Source: Cyanidiococcus yangmingshanensis (lineage: Eukaryota > Rhodophyta > Bangiophyceae > Cyanidiales > Cyanidiaceae). Taken from it: a stretch of DNA of 64,000 nucleotides. Positions 36,151 through 45,090 of the stretch are shown here, piece by piece (position 1 is the first letter of the stretch; every line of letters starts with the position of its first letter). The notes under the pieces were generated by a model. That model was given only the letters and a program-made list of their open reading frames with translations. It was not told the origin of the DNA and did no database searches. The DNA is taken from NCBI GenBank assembly GCA_013995675.1, contig VWRR01000006.1, positions 607,971-671,970 on the forward strand, read 5' to 3'. The translations under genes were made by a program, and so were the position numbers.

Positions 36151-37042
36151 TCATTGTGGTGTGCTCGTAGCTTTGAAGAATCGCTTCACTGGAGCATAGG
36201 TTCGGCGGTGGATTGCACTCGGTCCTAGCTCGTTGAGCAGGTACAAATGTCGTGGAGTGGGGTAGCCCTTGTTATCTGCAAATTCATACCCGGGATAATG
36301 TTTCTCCAGGTCGCCCATGAGGCGGTCTCTGGTCACTTTTGCGATAATGCTAGCAGCAGCGATGCTCATACACTCGGCATCTCCATGAACGACGCCGATA
36401 AACTGCCGTTCGTGGATTGCCGTGCGGGTCTCGTTTATTTTCCCGTTCGAGCACTTCCGGCAGAGTGCCGTCGATAAGCGCCAGCGTTGGTGGTCCGTTT
36501 CTCAAAGCTTGAATAGCTTTCTGCATCGCTATCACCGATGCCTGAAGAATATTGACTGTATCGATGACGTCAACATCCACAATGCCGACACCAACTTCCG
36601 CTCCTGTATTTGGTTCCATTAGAAGCTCGTAGATTTCCGCCCGCGCAAACGCAGAAAGTTTCTTCGAATCGTTCAAATTTTCTATCCAGAGGTTGGGGGG
36701 AAGCACACACGCAGCTGCAACAACAGGTCCAGCCAGACTGCCACGCCCTGCTTCGTCTACGCCAGCTATGCGATGCGAGCCTCTTGTCGCCAAGCTGCTA
36801 AACCTTCTTTCGAGTTCCCCAAGCAAGTGGAGACGGTTCTTTTCCTTATCTGATAGGATATGAGAAAGTCGAGAGTCTCGGCGAAGAATCCTGTACTCAT
36901 TCTCGTTAGGATAATCGCGCACTGTAACAAAAGTGTGCGCAGCTGCTCTGAGTGCTCTTCGTGCTTTTTTCGTCCTCCGCACTGTTCGGCTGGACAGCCG
37001 GCAAGTGCGCAGCCAGTGACAAAAAGCTGAAGAGACTACCAT
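36151..37042 (-). CDS. RNase HII, bacterial type, probably organellar, one frame break
   Basis: Cleaves RNA in RNA-DNA hybrids and at single ribonucleotides. From ATG 37042 an Arg/Ser-rich leader of about 90 residues ([20 protein letters not shown]) suggests organelle import. The catalytic core starts [20 protein letters not shown], with the active-site Asp-Glu, then [19 protein letters not shown] and [15 protein letters not shown] +1 shift at 36432-36445, in a GGGAAAATAAA run, moves into [20 protein letters not shown], then [33 protein letters not shown] and [11 protein letters not shown]. These motifs are those of rnhB, not of eukaryotic RNASEH2A. The homopolymer at the break favours a sequencing or assembly indel. 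Confidence 0.92.
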
Positions 37043-38191
37043 TGTAGCTACAAAAACACTCTTGGCGCGTATCCAACGCAGTGCAGAGCAACCTTACAAG
37101 CTTACGTTGAAGAATGGGTTTTCATCGTCCAATTGGTACTTTGCCTCGCGTGAGTTCGGAGCGCTGTTGACTGCGCCTCGCGGTTCTGCTGACAGCGCAC
37201 CACGAATCATAAGTCACTGCGTGTGCTCTATCCACTTGTGCAGCTCAAGGTCTGTTCTGGAACGAGCACGCAGATTTTGCTTCCGATGAAGACCTCAGGA
37301 ACTTGCCTATCCGCTTCTTTCGGTATTTCGTGACCGAAGGTGGCAGATTGCGAATGATACCTTGGTGGTGTATCGAGCGTATTGATCTGCTCTGGACGCT
37401 CTTCAGAGTCCATCGAACATTATGAAGCAGCGAGAATCGCAAACTCGTCTTGGGGCACAAGCAACGCCATATCTGGACTCCGTGTTTACGTTCGGATGTG
37501 CCGGGGCTGCAGCTCTTGAAGTACACCGTTCACTTATCAGAGCGTCGCAGATGAAACACAACCTATAACTTTGGTCAAATTTCACTGCAATCAGCTCTGA
37601 TGGCATCACGCCTTGGGGCTTGACTGCGGCACAGTTGCTGAATTGCTCGGCGAGCTGAGATCGTGCTTTACGTCCCTACAGACGTGATGAAGATGTGCTA
37701 AAAACAGCGCCTGATGGATCAAAAGACGAGTAGGGAAGACTGGTCAAGCAAGCGCATCTGCCCAGAATGACCGACACGGCGAGCTTGAAACATAGGCCAA
37801 CTGTGCTTCGCGACAATGCCATCGGAAAACTCGATCACCGAAAAACTTTTCCATGAGCTCATCTCCATAGTACGATGCGCTCGGGGGGCTGCGAGCCGAC
37901 TCCGATGCTATTGAGGCATCCGAGCGATCAAGTTTAGCCAACAGCGGCAAGGGCGCAAATGCCAGGGTCGCTTGCAGAAAATGCTGCTGCCACGGCAAAC
38001 AGAGGTTCCCATCGGTGATGCAGGATCCAACGTGTTTGCGATTTAGCCACCTGACATTTCCTATCAGACTTGAGTTTCCGACGGTTTCGCCTTCGAGTTC
38101 TGTAAACGCAAGGTCTGAGAGATGGAGCAGTGCATGAAGCTCATTTACCCCAACTGCTGACGTATGGACGACAACTCAGCCACTTAAGAAC
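37043..38191. other. Intergenic with one possible micro-ORF
   Basis: About 1.15 kb between RNase HII and uS7. The only coding-like item is a 48-codon plus-strand ORF at 37422-37568 (MKQRESQTRLGAQATP, then a short hydrophobic stretch FTFGCAGAAALEV). It has a proper ATG and stop but no recognised relative. Confidence 0.35.
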
Positions 38192-38785
38192 TTAGCGATT
38201 GGCTTTTGCAACTCGCTCAATCTCGTCCTTCTTCTTGATCGCGAAAGAGTTTGAGCTTCCTTTCGCGGCGTTGATGAGTTCATCTGCGAGACACTCAGCG
38301 ATCGTTTTCACGTTCCGGAAGGCTGACTCCCGCGCGCCTGTGGTGAGCAGCCAGAGAGCCACGTTCACCCGTCTAAGCGGGGAAACATCTACTGCCTGAC
38401 GTCGAACAGTTCCCGCAGAACCTATTCGTGTTGAGTCCTCTCGTGGACCAGAGTTGATCACTGCGTCAACAAGAACCTGAACGGGGTTCTGGTCAGTGAG
38501 CACATGAATGATCTCAAAGCTGTGCTTGACAATCCTGATCGCCATCAGCTTCTTACCGTTGTTACGACCATGTTTCATTAAGGCGTTCACAAGACGCTCA
38601 ACGATCGGACACTGTGCTTTTTTGAAGCGACGCGTCTGATACCGACCCGCGGTGTGCGGCAGGTATACTGCATATTTTTGCTTTACGGCGATGTAGTCCG
38701 CCAGAGCAATATCTGAAACCTCCACGTCTTCAAGTGACCACTTATTAAAAAGCTTTATCTCCCTCGCAGGAACTTGGGTCTCCAT
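38192..38785 (-). CDS. RPS5: 40S ribosomal protein S5 (uS7)
   Basis: Head protein of the small cytosolic ribosomal subunit that contacts E-site tRNA and mRNA. The protein is 197 residues from the ATG at 38785 ([16 protein letters not shown]); the frame is open ten codons further only through a GTG. Eukaryotic uS7 motifs are [57 protein letters not shown] and [14 protein letters not shown], ending [14 protein letters not shown]. Length matches the family. The frame is intact. Confidence 0.97.
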   Translation of the reverse strand: METQVPAREIKLFNKWSLEDVEVSDIALADYIAVKQKYAVYLPHTAGRYQTRRFKKAQCPIVERLVNALMKHGRNNGKKLMAIRIVKHSFEIIHVLTDQNPVQVLVDAVINSGPREDSTRIGSAGTVRRQAVDVSPLRRVNVALWLLTTGARESAFRNVKTIAECLADELINAAKGSSNSFAIKKKDEIERVAKANR

Positions 38786-39174
38786 AGCACAGACCACCAA
38801 CTGAAAGTCAAACACACTACAAAGTTTGGGTATCAGGACAACTCTGAGAACGGGGCTCTTCGACGGGGGCGGCGCGCCGCAAAGCTTGGTTTGGTAGAAG
38901 ACCGGAACTAATTGTACTTAAGGGACACCCCGCGGTATCCGAAAGGGGGACCGCCCAGCGGCGGTGTCCCTTGCCTGGCACGATCGTGGCGTGGCCAGCA
39001 AGACAGCTCTTGATGGCATTTGCGTCCCGCGATAGCCTCCAAGAGCCCATTGCAAACTGGTATATTCGGCCAATGCTGGCTCCATGAAGGTTTAATCGCG
39101 TGAAATATTCGGTTACTTATACTCGAGTTTCCAGCTAGACGAGCTAAGCAAAGCAAGTAGCGAGCTCGCCTTCC
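38786..39174. promoter_or_regulatory. Divergent promoter region of uS7 and DPH1
   Basis: A 389-base gap separates the two divergent start codons, so both promoters must lie here. It includes a GGGACACC...GGTGTCCC inverted pair (38920-38927 and 38963-38970, loop about 35 bases) that could be a binding site or hairpin. No TATA element is assigned. Confidence 0.45.
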
Positions 39175-40537
39175 ATGGAAGAGAGTGCCGCTGCGGTAAA
39201 GTCGGCTCAGGAATATGTTGCGAGCTGCGCACGTTGCTTGAAGCCAGAGGGAAGGTGCGCTGATAAAGACGGCTCCGTTACACAGCGGGTGCAACCTCGA
39301 AGCCAGGCCACTGCGGAGACCCTCCTTGCAGATGAACTGCTCGTGCGCTCCCTCAGTGCTCTTCCCCAAAACTATGACTTTGAAGTTGCCAAGACAGTCA
39401 AGCGCATTCGTCGCGAGGGATTTGAGCGCGTTGCACTACAGCTTCCAGAGGGTCTCCAAATGTATGCGTGCACGCTTGTTGATGTTTTGAGCCGGCTCTG
39501 TCGGACGGAAACAAATCCGGCGGGTTGTGCGTTTGTGGTGCTCGCCGACGTGACGTATGGCGCGTGTTGTGTTGACGATTTGGCTGCTTGGAGACTCGGC
39601 TGCGACTTTCTGGTTCATTATGGTCACAGCTGCCTTGTTCCAGTCCAGTCATTGCACGTGAAAACGATGTACGTATTTGTCCGAATCGCGTTCGACGTGG
39701 AGCACCTACTGGCGTGTATCCGAGAGCACTTCGGGGAGCGATCTAGATCGATCCATTTGATGCTTCTGAGCACTATTCAGTTCCAGTCGTGTCTTGCGTT
39801 GATTGCAAAATCGCTTCATGAGTATGGATGGTTTGCGAGCGTATCTGCACCGCAGACGCGACCACTGTCTCGCGGTGAGTTGCTCGGGTGCACGGCACCA
39901 GTGCTGGGTTCAGACCATGGGGCCCAAGACGATGACGTCTCGGCCGGTGAAATGACGGCTGTGGTTTATGTCGGTGACGGCCGTTTTCACCTCGAATCAG
40001 CCATGATCCATAATCCGCAAGTCGAGGAGTTTTATCGATATGATCCTTACGCGAAGCAGCTAACCAGAGAGTTCTACTGATCACACGAGCATGATGCGCG
40101 AGCGCTGGGAGGCCGTCCAATGCGCGCGCGAACCGCAAGCCCGTTTCTGGGGCGTCATTCTTGGAACTCTTGGACGGCAGGGGAACCCGAAGATTCTTCG
40201 TCGATTGCTAGGTCTGCTTCGTGATGGAAAGAAAGAGTTTGTTGTTATTCTGTGCAATGAAATTACACCAGAAAAGCTTCAACGGCTCTCGAAGAGCGGA
40301 ATTCAGGTTTGGGTTCAAGTTGCATGTCCGCGACTGAGTATCGACTGGGGCAAGAATTTTGCACCAGGCGGTGCTCCTGTATTGACACCCTACGAGGCGA
40401 TGGTAGCGTTGGGACGAGTCTCCTGGAGGCAGAAACGGTATCCCATGGACTACTATTCGAAACACGGAGGTCCTTGGTCGAACTACTTTGTGAGCGAGGA
40501 AAAATCCGCTGTTTCGATGAAGCCCTCAGGCAGCTGA
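39175..40537 (+). CDS. DPH1: Diphthamide synthesis protein DPH1, one frame break at a TGA
   Basis: Radical-SAM-like [4Fe-4S] subunit (with DPH2) that transfers 3-amino-3-carboxypropyl to the eEF2 histidine in diphthamide synthesis. From ATG 39175: LPQNYDFEVAKTVKRIRREG, VALQLPEGLQMYACTLVDVL, VTYGACCVDDLAAWRLG (first cluster Cys) and LLGCTAPVLG (second Cys), then VVYVGDGRFHLESAMI and NPQVEEFYRYDPYAK. The frame stops at TGA 40078-40080 directly after REFY; a +1 step gives DHTSMMRERWEA, aligning with human DPH1 SREHYDHQRM without gap. Then FWGVILGTLGRQGNPKIL and VWVQVACPRLSIDWG (third Cys), and YPMDYYSKHGGPW. All family parts are present across the break. Confidence 0.95.
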
Positions 40538-41158
40538 GGATCCGAAATGCAGTCAAATCAAGACACCATTGGCGTGCGTGCTGGCAGTTCGTTTTCGGTA
40601 GGCTTCAGAATATTTGGACCCAAACGAGCGCTTGAACTGAACGATATAGCTGAAATCGCCACCGTCCAACCAAGGCGTTGCAGTAACGATTGCGACTTGT
40701 CTGGTTTGGAGAGAGTTGCGCTCGCAGAATCCAGCCTGCTCCAAATATAATAAATCTGTGAATTGATGCTTCAAGTGTTTTGTGGTTCGAATTTCGGCGT
40801 GTTTCCAGCGTCTTTTACCTGGAAACTGTGTCGTCTCTAGAGGCTTTCCTTTTCGTGAACGAAGACGATGACTTGAATCTCTTAACAAGTCAAGAGAAAA
40901 GAACCTTTGATGCATTGGTTTCGCTGCGAAATTTAGATCTCAGAAATGTATCTTCGAAAAATCGGTGTTTCTCGAGCCCATGTCCACAGAGTAATGTTTT
41001 GAGGGTCAGAGCGGTCACTTTGCATCATTCTTGTGCAGATTTCCGAGGCTCCAGCATGGCTCTAGCAACGGGGTGGATCTCTCCTGTGTCCTTTGCGCAC
41101 GTGAAGACTCTCCCAGTTTTGCGAACTGCACCAAGTCTTCGGTGTCGCGACGACTCTG
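40538..41158. other. Intergenic, no gene seen
   Basis: About 620 bases after DPH1. A 138-codon frame (40780-41193) begins without ATG context and shows no motif. Nothing else is supported. Confidence 0.4.
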
Positions 41159-41543
41159 ATGGCTTCAGCAACTTACCTTCAGGAAGATGGTGATATTGCG
41201 CTGTCCACAGGATTCCTACAAATTACGAAACGCGGAGCAACACGAGTGCAGGCGATCATCGGGCGCAAGCCTCTGGAGAGGGGGCAAGTCATTTTCACGA
41301 GGCTACTCGAATCGTCGACTATGTCGCGGAGCAAAAAGTCTCGACTCGTCTCCTGCCCAGCGGAGCGCTCGCGAGTCTCTCGGACCCTCTGCAACTCGTA
41401 AGGCATCCCATTCAAGAAGACGTAGATTTCTGTCTTGCCTCTTCAATCCAATTCTGGAGCTCGCCTCGTTCATACGCCGCCAGCGTGTCAGAGCACCCAC
41501 CAATATGCTTTCCACCAATGAACACGTTAGGAACTGTCCGCTG
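41159..41543 (+). CDS. Putative small protein, frame-broken, convergent with glutaredoxin
   Basis: Unrecognised. The ATG at 41159 gives MASATYLQEDGDIALSTGF and TKRGATRVQAIIGRKPLERG. A shift in the GGGGG run at 41280-41284 moves to SHFHEATRIVDYVAEQKVST and RLLPSGALASLSDPLQLVRH. Both pieces look coding. The frame stays open to TGA 41541-41543, but everything past about 41412 is antisense to the glutaredoxin gene, so the real end is probably near 41412. No family is known to me. Confidence 0.33.
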
Positions 41544-41975
41544 ACTAGTCCAGTCGTAGAGAATATCCTGTATCTTCACTCCCTCGTTTCCCAGCTCGTC
41601 AAGTTCAATCACCCGGGATGGAACTCCGAGTTCGTGAAAAAGACTCTTCACTTGAGCGCAAAAACCACACCATGTCTTAGAAAAGACCACGACGGAATTG
41701 GTTGACACAACTTCACGAAGGCGTTGTTCAAGGTCTGACGGAGGACTGGAGGTGCAAGCACGCAAAAGCAGCACAGCCTTGGCGGCCTTACTAGAAGAAG
41801 CAAGGCTCGGTTTGTGCAAAGATCCTTTCAAAACGCAATTCTCAGAAAAGGCCGACCTCGAACTAAAGAAGACCGACGTTCGTCTGCACACGACTCTGTC
41901 CCTCAGTGTTCGTTGGGGATTAGAAGTCATAAGAGCTCTCGTGACAGGAGTGCAAAACCCTACAAAAAACCTCAT
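41412..41975 (-). CDS. Glutaredoxin, CGFC active site, organelle-targeted
   Basis: Glutathione-dependent dithiol oxidoreductase. Reads from ATG 41975 to a TGA at 41412 (187 residues), with about 85 N-terminal residues rich in Ser/Arg/Lys that look like a transit peptide. The thioredoxin fold follows: NSVVVFSKTWCGFCAQVKSL with a dithiol CGFC site, then RTVPNVFIGGKHIGGCSDTL carrying the cis-Pro (TVPNVF) and GGCSD glutathione-binding loop, matching plant/algal GrxC5/S12-like or GrxC proteins. The frame is intact. Plastid versus mitochondrion is not decidable. Confidence 0.94.
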   Translation of the reverse strand: MRFFVGFCTPVTRALMTSNPQRTLRDRVVCRRTSVFFSSRSAFSENCVLKGSLHKPSLASSSKAAKAVLLLRACTSSPPSDLEQRLREVVSTNSVVVFSKTWCGFCAQVKSLFHELGVPSRVIELDELGNEGVKIQDILYDWTSQRTVPNVFIGGKHIGGCSDTLAAYERGELQNWIEEARQKSTSS

Positions 41976-42256
41976 GTTTTATGCTTTGTTTCCGACCTCT
42001 AAGCTGGGCACAAGTAAGATGTCCAGAAGACAACGCAAGAATGTCTCAATGAATAAATCTGGAGCAGTTCTACGATTGGGCGGCAAATATGTTCATTGGG
42101 ACAGGGGCGCAAACGTCTTCCATGGAGCGCTGCTTTCCCTGCCGGTGACAACAAGAACGGATATAGTAAGTCGAGTTCCCTGGAGCGCCGCTTGCGTATC
42201 CGTCGAATATTGTCGAGCATAGTCAAGGCTGTGCACTGGTGGGTCTTGAAAGCCTT

Positions 42257-42874
42257 ATGCTGGTCGTTTTGATTTCCAACCTAGTCTGTGTCCTCTTCGG
42301 TTACCTTTATCCGGTCTACGCGACTTACAAGGCTTTGAAGCGCTGCGATCCCGGGGAAACGAAACAATGGCTCATGTACTGGGTAGTCATGTCGGGGTTT
42401 GCGGTAGCAGAGACAATTGGGGAGATGGTTCTGACGATCCTTCCTTTTTATTATGAAGTCAAAACGCTTTTCGTGCTGTGGCTCGTGCTGCCGCAAACTC
42501 AAGGCGCAACAGTGATATACAATGCTTACGTTGAAAAGTATCTCGCCCAGCACGAGCGAGAAATCGATCGAATCGCTTTCGATACCCGTCAACGTTGGCG
42601 ACAAACAGTCAGCAGTGCTGGTGGAAGAACTCCGCGAAGGGCGTCACCTTTTGAGACGGCAACGACAGGTTCCACCTTGGAACCCTCCGAAACCGAGTAC
42701 AGAGCTACAGCTGGACCGTCCCTCGTAGACAGGACATCAGGTGGCGCTCTTGGGCATGTTCAAACTGCTCGGGATGCTTCCCGCGCCATAGGTCACAACT
42801 CCGGAGCTGGACTTGCGGTCTCCGGGGAACTCTCTAGTGCGCTCAATTCTGCCCGTGTTGGTGCTGCTCTCTGA
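42257..42874 (+). CDS. TB2/DP1/HVA22 (REEP-like) ER membrane-shaping protein
   Basis: Tubule-shaping membrane protein of the ER. From the first ATG, 42257 (MLVVLISNLVCVLFGYLYPVY), the TB2/DP1/HVA22 domain follows: YLYPVYATYKAL, ETKQWLMYWVVMSGF, a hydrophobic hairpin, LPFYYEVKTLFVLWLVLPQT and GATVIYNAYVEKYL. The roughly 110-residue tail is polar, Ser/Thr/Gly-rich and without motifs. The frame extends six codons upstream to a GTG, which is not a likely eukaryotic start. About 205 residues. It ends 15 bases from the stop codon of the convergent lyase gene. Confidence 0.93.
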   Translation: MLVVLISNLVCVLFGYLYPVYATYKALKRCDPGETKQWLMYWVVMSGFAVAETIGEMVLTILPFYYEVKTLFVLWLVLPQTQGATVIYNAYVEKYLAQHEREIDRIAFDTRQRWRQTVSSAGGRTPRRASPFETATTGSTLEPSETEYRATAGPSLVDRTSGGALGHVQTARDASRAIGHNSGAGLAVSGELSSALNSARVGAAL

Positions 42875-42889
42875 AATTCTCCATGGAAA

Positions 42890-44956
42890 TTAGACCTTGT
42901 ACAGCAAATCCATATAAGCTAGGAGAAGGTCAGCGACTACTCCTCGTGCCGGCATGGTGCCCCCCATTCCGTAAACAGGGGCCATACCGCGGTCTATTGG
43001 AGCTCCTCTAGCCTCCTCACTGTGTAGACCTGCCGCCACACACTCTTTCAGGTCACAAAGAAAGCGTTCAATGACTCCATGCTCGCAGTGGCGAAGGGTT
43101 ATGCAGATGTGAATACATGCAGGTCGATGAAGGCCGTTCAGGGACCAGCCACGTTCAGTCATGGCATCAAGAACGCGGTATATATCCAGCGTAGCCGGTT
43201 CTGCCGCAGCGAATGCGATCACCCAAAGCGGTTCCCCTAAAATGCGCAGCTCCGGGATTGTTTCTCGTATACCTGATTTGAGCTCGTGGGCTGCTCTCAG
43301 AATTCGATCAGCCGCATCAAGGTATCCATCCTCACCCATTCGAAGCATTGCCGCCCAACAGGCGGCAATGAGCCCTCCTGGCCTGCTCCCAGCCAATGTC
43401 GGAGAGAAATACAAGCCTCCACTCCAATCTGTCAATGTATAGAACTGATATCGACGCCATTCTGGTGAAGCATATAGTATTACGCTCGTGCCCTTTGCTG
43501 CGAATCCATACTTATGGGTGTCAACTGAAATAGATGTTACTCCAGGAATCCGAAAATCCACAATTGGTATAGACAAAGATTGGAGATGCGACGCATCAGG
43601 GTGTGATTTCTGGAGCTTTTCCGCCCAAGGCAAAATGAATCCCCCGAGGCAGGCGTCTACATGGAGCCCGATGCGTCGCTTTCTGGCAATTTCGGCAAGA
43701 TCTGGAATCGGATCGACCACGCCATGAGGGAACTGGGGTGCAGAACCAACGATCAAGACAGTGTTGCGACTAAGAAGTTTTCGCACGTGAGCAACTTTCA
43801 CTTGAAAAGTTTCTGGATCCACTGCGGCAATGCGTAAGCGGATGCCGAAATAGTCTGCAGCTTTGTGGAATGCGGCATGCGCGGAGCTCGGAATGATCAC
43901 TTCGGGACGACTGATATTCCGCTGAGCTCGGCCCCAATCACGATATGTCTTGCACGCCAAGAGAATGCTTTCCGTCCCACCTGAGGTGACCACTCCGCAG
44001 ACGTTTGGTCCCCCGTGAAGCATACTAGCCGTCATGCGCACAATTTCTGCCTCGAACTTAACGCACGAGGGCCAAATATCAGCATGCAGAGGGTTCATCT
44101 GACTGGATAGCGCATAAACTTGAGCTAGAAGTGCTATGTGGTCGCGATCGCCAGAATAGACAGCCCCGCTTACATAACCTCTTTCCCACTTTGACGTTTC
44201 GTTTGCGAGCATTCGGTGTATATCGTCAATAATTTCGGCGGACGCTCGACCCTGTTGAGGAATTCGATCAAACGTTGGTACGAGACCACGATAAGGGTGA
44301 ATCCTCGCATCCATTGGCTCCAGAGCTTCTGAATAAACTTTCCGGAGTTGGCGAGTGAGCGAGGGCCACCACCTATTCACCTGCTGGTAACCAAAACTTG
44401 CGAGGCGCTCCGGAACCCAAGAGAGTATTCTAGCTCCAAGCGCGCCCAAACGTTCCTTCCAATAACCTCGATCAAGCAAGAAGGATAATCCACCGGAATT
44501 ATTGTTTTCTGTAGGGACGGCGGGAGCACTTGTCTTGTGACTCTGGCGAACCACCTCGCCTCGGTCGTTCGTCAGACCGTGCTCTTCCGAGCTGGATCCA
44601 AGGCGAGGATTCCCTGTTTGCATCTCTCCTTCCAGATTCTCCAAATTTTCTCCAGAGGTCTCGTCAAGGAAGCGGTTCGCCCTGTCCGCGTCTTCCAAAG
44701 CACTTATGTGGGCCAGTTCATGACCTGAGCTGACCTTACGTGCTTCGACTGTTTGTCGAGCTCCCCGAGTCGCTGACGAAAAGCTTTGGTTCAGGTGATC
44801 AGACTCTCTTTCCACCATCTCCTGGTTTCGAATGTCGAGGAGGGTCTCACAGGGACGGAGAAAGTGTTCGTGCGGAGCACTACCCCCAGACCGAGCTAGT
44901 CCGTGAGAGACCTTGGGTGCGTCATCTGACGAATAGACTGCCACGCCATTGCTCAT
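42890..44956 (-). CDS. Sphingosine-1-phosphate lyase
   Basis: PLP enzyme of the ER membrane that cleaves sphingosine-1-phosphate to phosphoethanolamine and a fatty aldehyde, the exit step of sphingolipid degradation. Read from ATG 44956 (MSNGVAVYSSDD); the frame continues upstream only to a TTG. About 160 disordered residues precede the conserved body: WERGYVSGAVYSGDRDH, NPLHADIWPSCVKFEAEIV, GVVTSGGTESILLACKTY, HVDACLGGFILPWAEK and SISVDTHKYGFAAKGTS (Schiff-base Lys, near residue 480), then DWSGGLYFSPTLAGSRPGG. The frame is uninterrupted for 688 codons. The N-terminal extension is longer than usual and has no clear transmembrane helix before WKERLGALGARILSWVPERL. Confidence 0.95.
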   Translation of the reverse strand: MSNGVAVYSSDDAPKVSHGLARSGGSAPHEHFLRPCETLLDIRNQEMVERESDHLNQSFSSATRGARQTVEARKVSSGHELAHISALEDADRANRFLDETSGENLENLEGEMQTGNPRLGSSSEEHGLTNDRGEVVRQSHKTSAPAVPTENNNSGGLSFLLDRGYWKERLGALGARILSWVPERLASFGYQQVNRWWPSLTRQLRKVYSEALEPMDARIHPYRGLVPTFDRIPQQGRASAEIIDDIHRMLANETSKWERGYVSGAVYSGDRDHIALLAQVYALSSQMNPLHADIWPSCVKFEAEIVRMTASMLHGGPNVCGVVTSGGTESILLACKTYRDWGRAQRNISRPEVIIPSSAHAAFHKAADYFGIRLRIAAVDPETFQVKVAHVRKLLSRNTVLIVGSAPQFPHGVVDPIPDLAEIARKRRIGLHVDACLGGFILPWAEKLQKSHPDASHLQSLSIPIVDFRIPGVTSISVDTHKYGFAAKGTSVILYASPEWRRYQFYTLTDWSGGLYFSPTLAGSRPGGLIAACWAAMLRMGEDGYLDAADRILRAAHELKSGIRETIPELRILGEPLWVIAFAAAEPATLDIYRVLDAMTERGWSLNGLHRPACIHICITLRHCEHGVIERFLCDLKECVAAGLHSEEARGAPIDRGMAPVYGMGGTMPARGVVADLLLAYMDLLYKV

Positions 44957-45090
44957 GTCCAGCAGCTTTCGTTTGCCGAAACTACTCAAAGGTTCGTTGT
45001 TTGGTTCACCTCTGGAGTGAGCGTGTCTTTTCTGAGGTGTTTCTCTCTCACTTATTTGTGACAACAGATTTATGGAGTGTAGAGTGTAGA
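44957..45090. promoter_or_regulatory. Compact divergent promoter of lyase and TrmH-type genes
   Basis: Only 134 bases separate the two first in-frame ATGs, making this the tightest well-supported divergent pair in the window. Both frames stay open into this gap with non-ATG starts, so one or both starts could be misplaced. No TATA box is assigned. Confidence 0.45.

Noticed and set aside
44740-45090. N-terminal extension of the TrmH-type protein
   Set aside because: It begins with GTG and is antisense to the lyase N-terminus; the first ATG is 45091.
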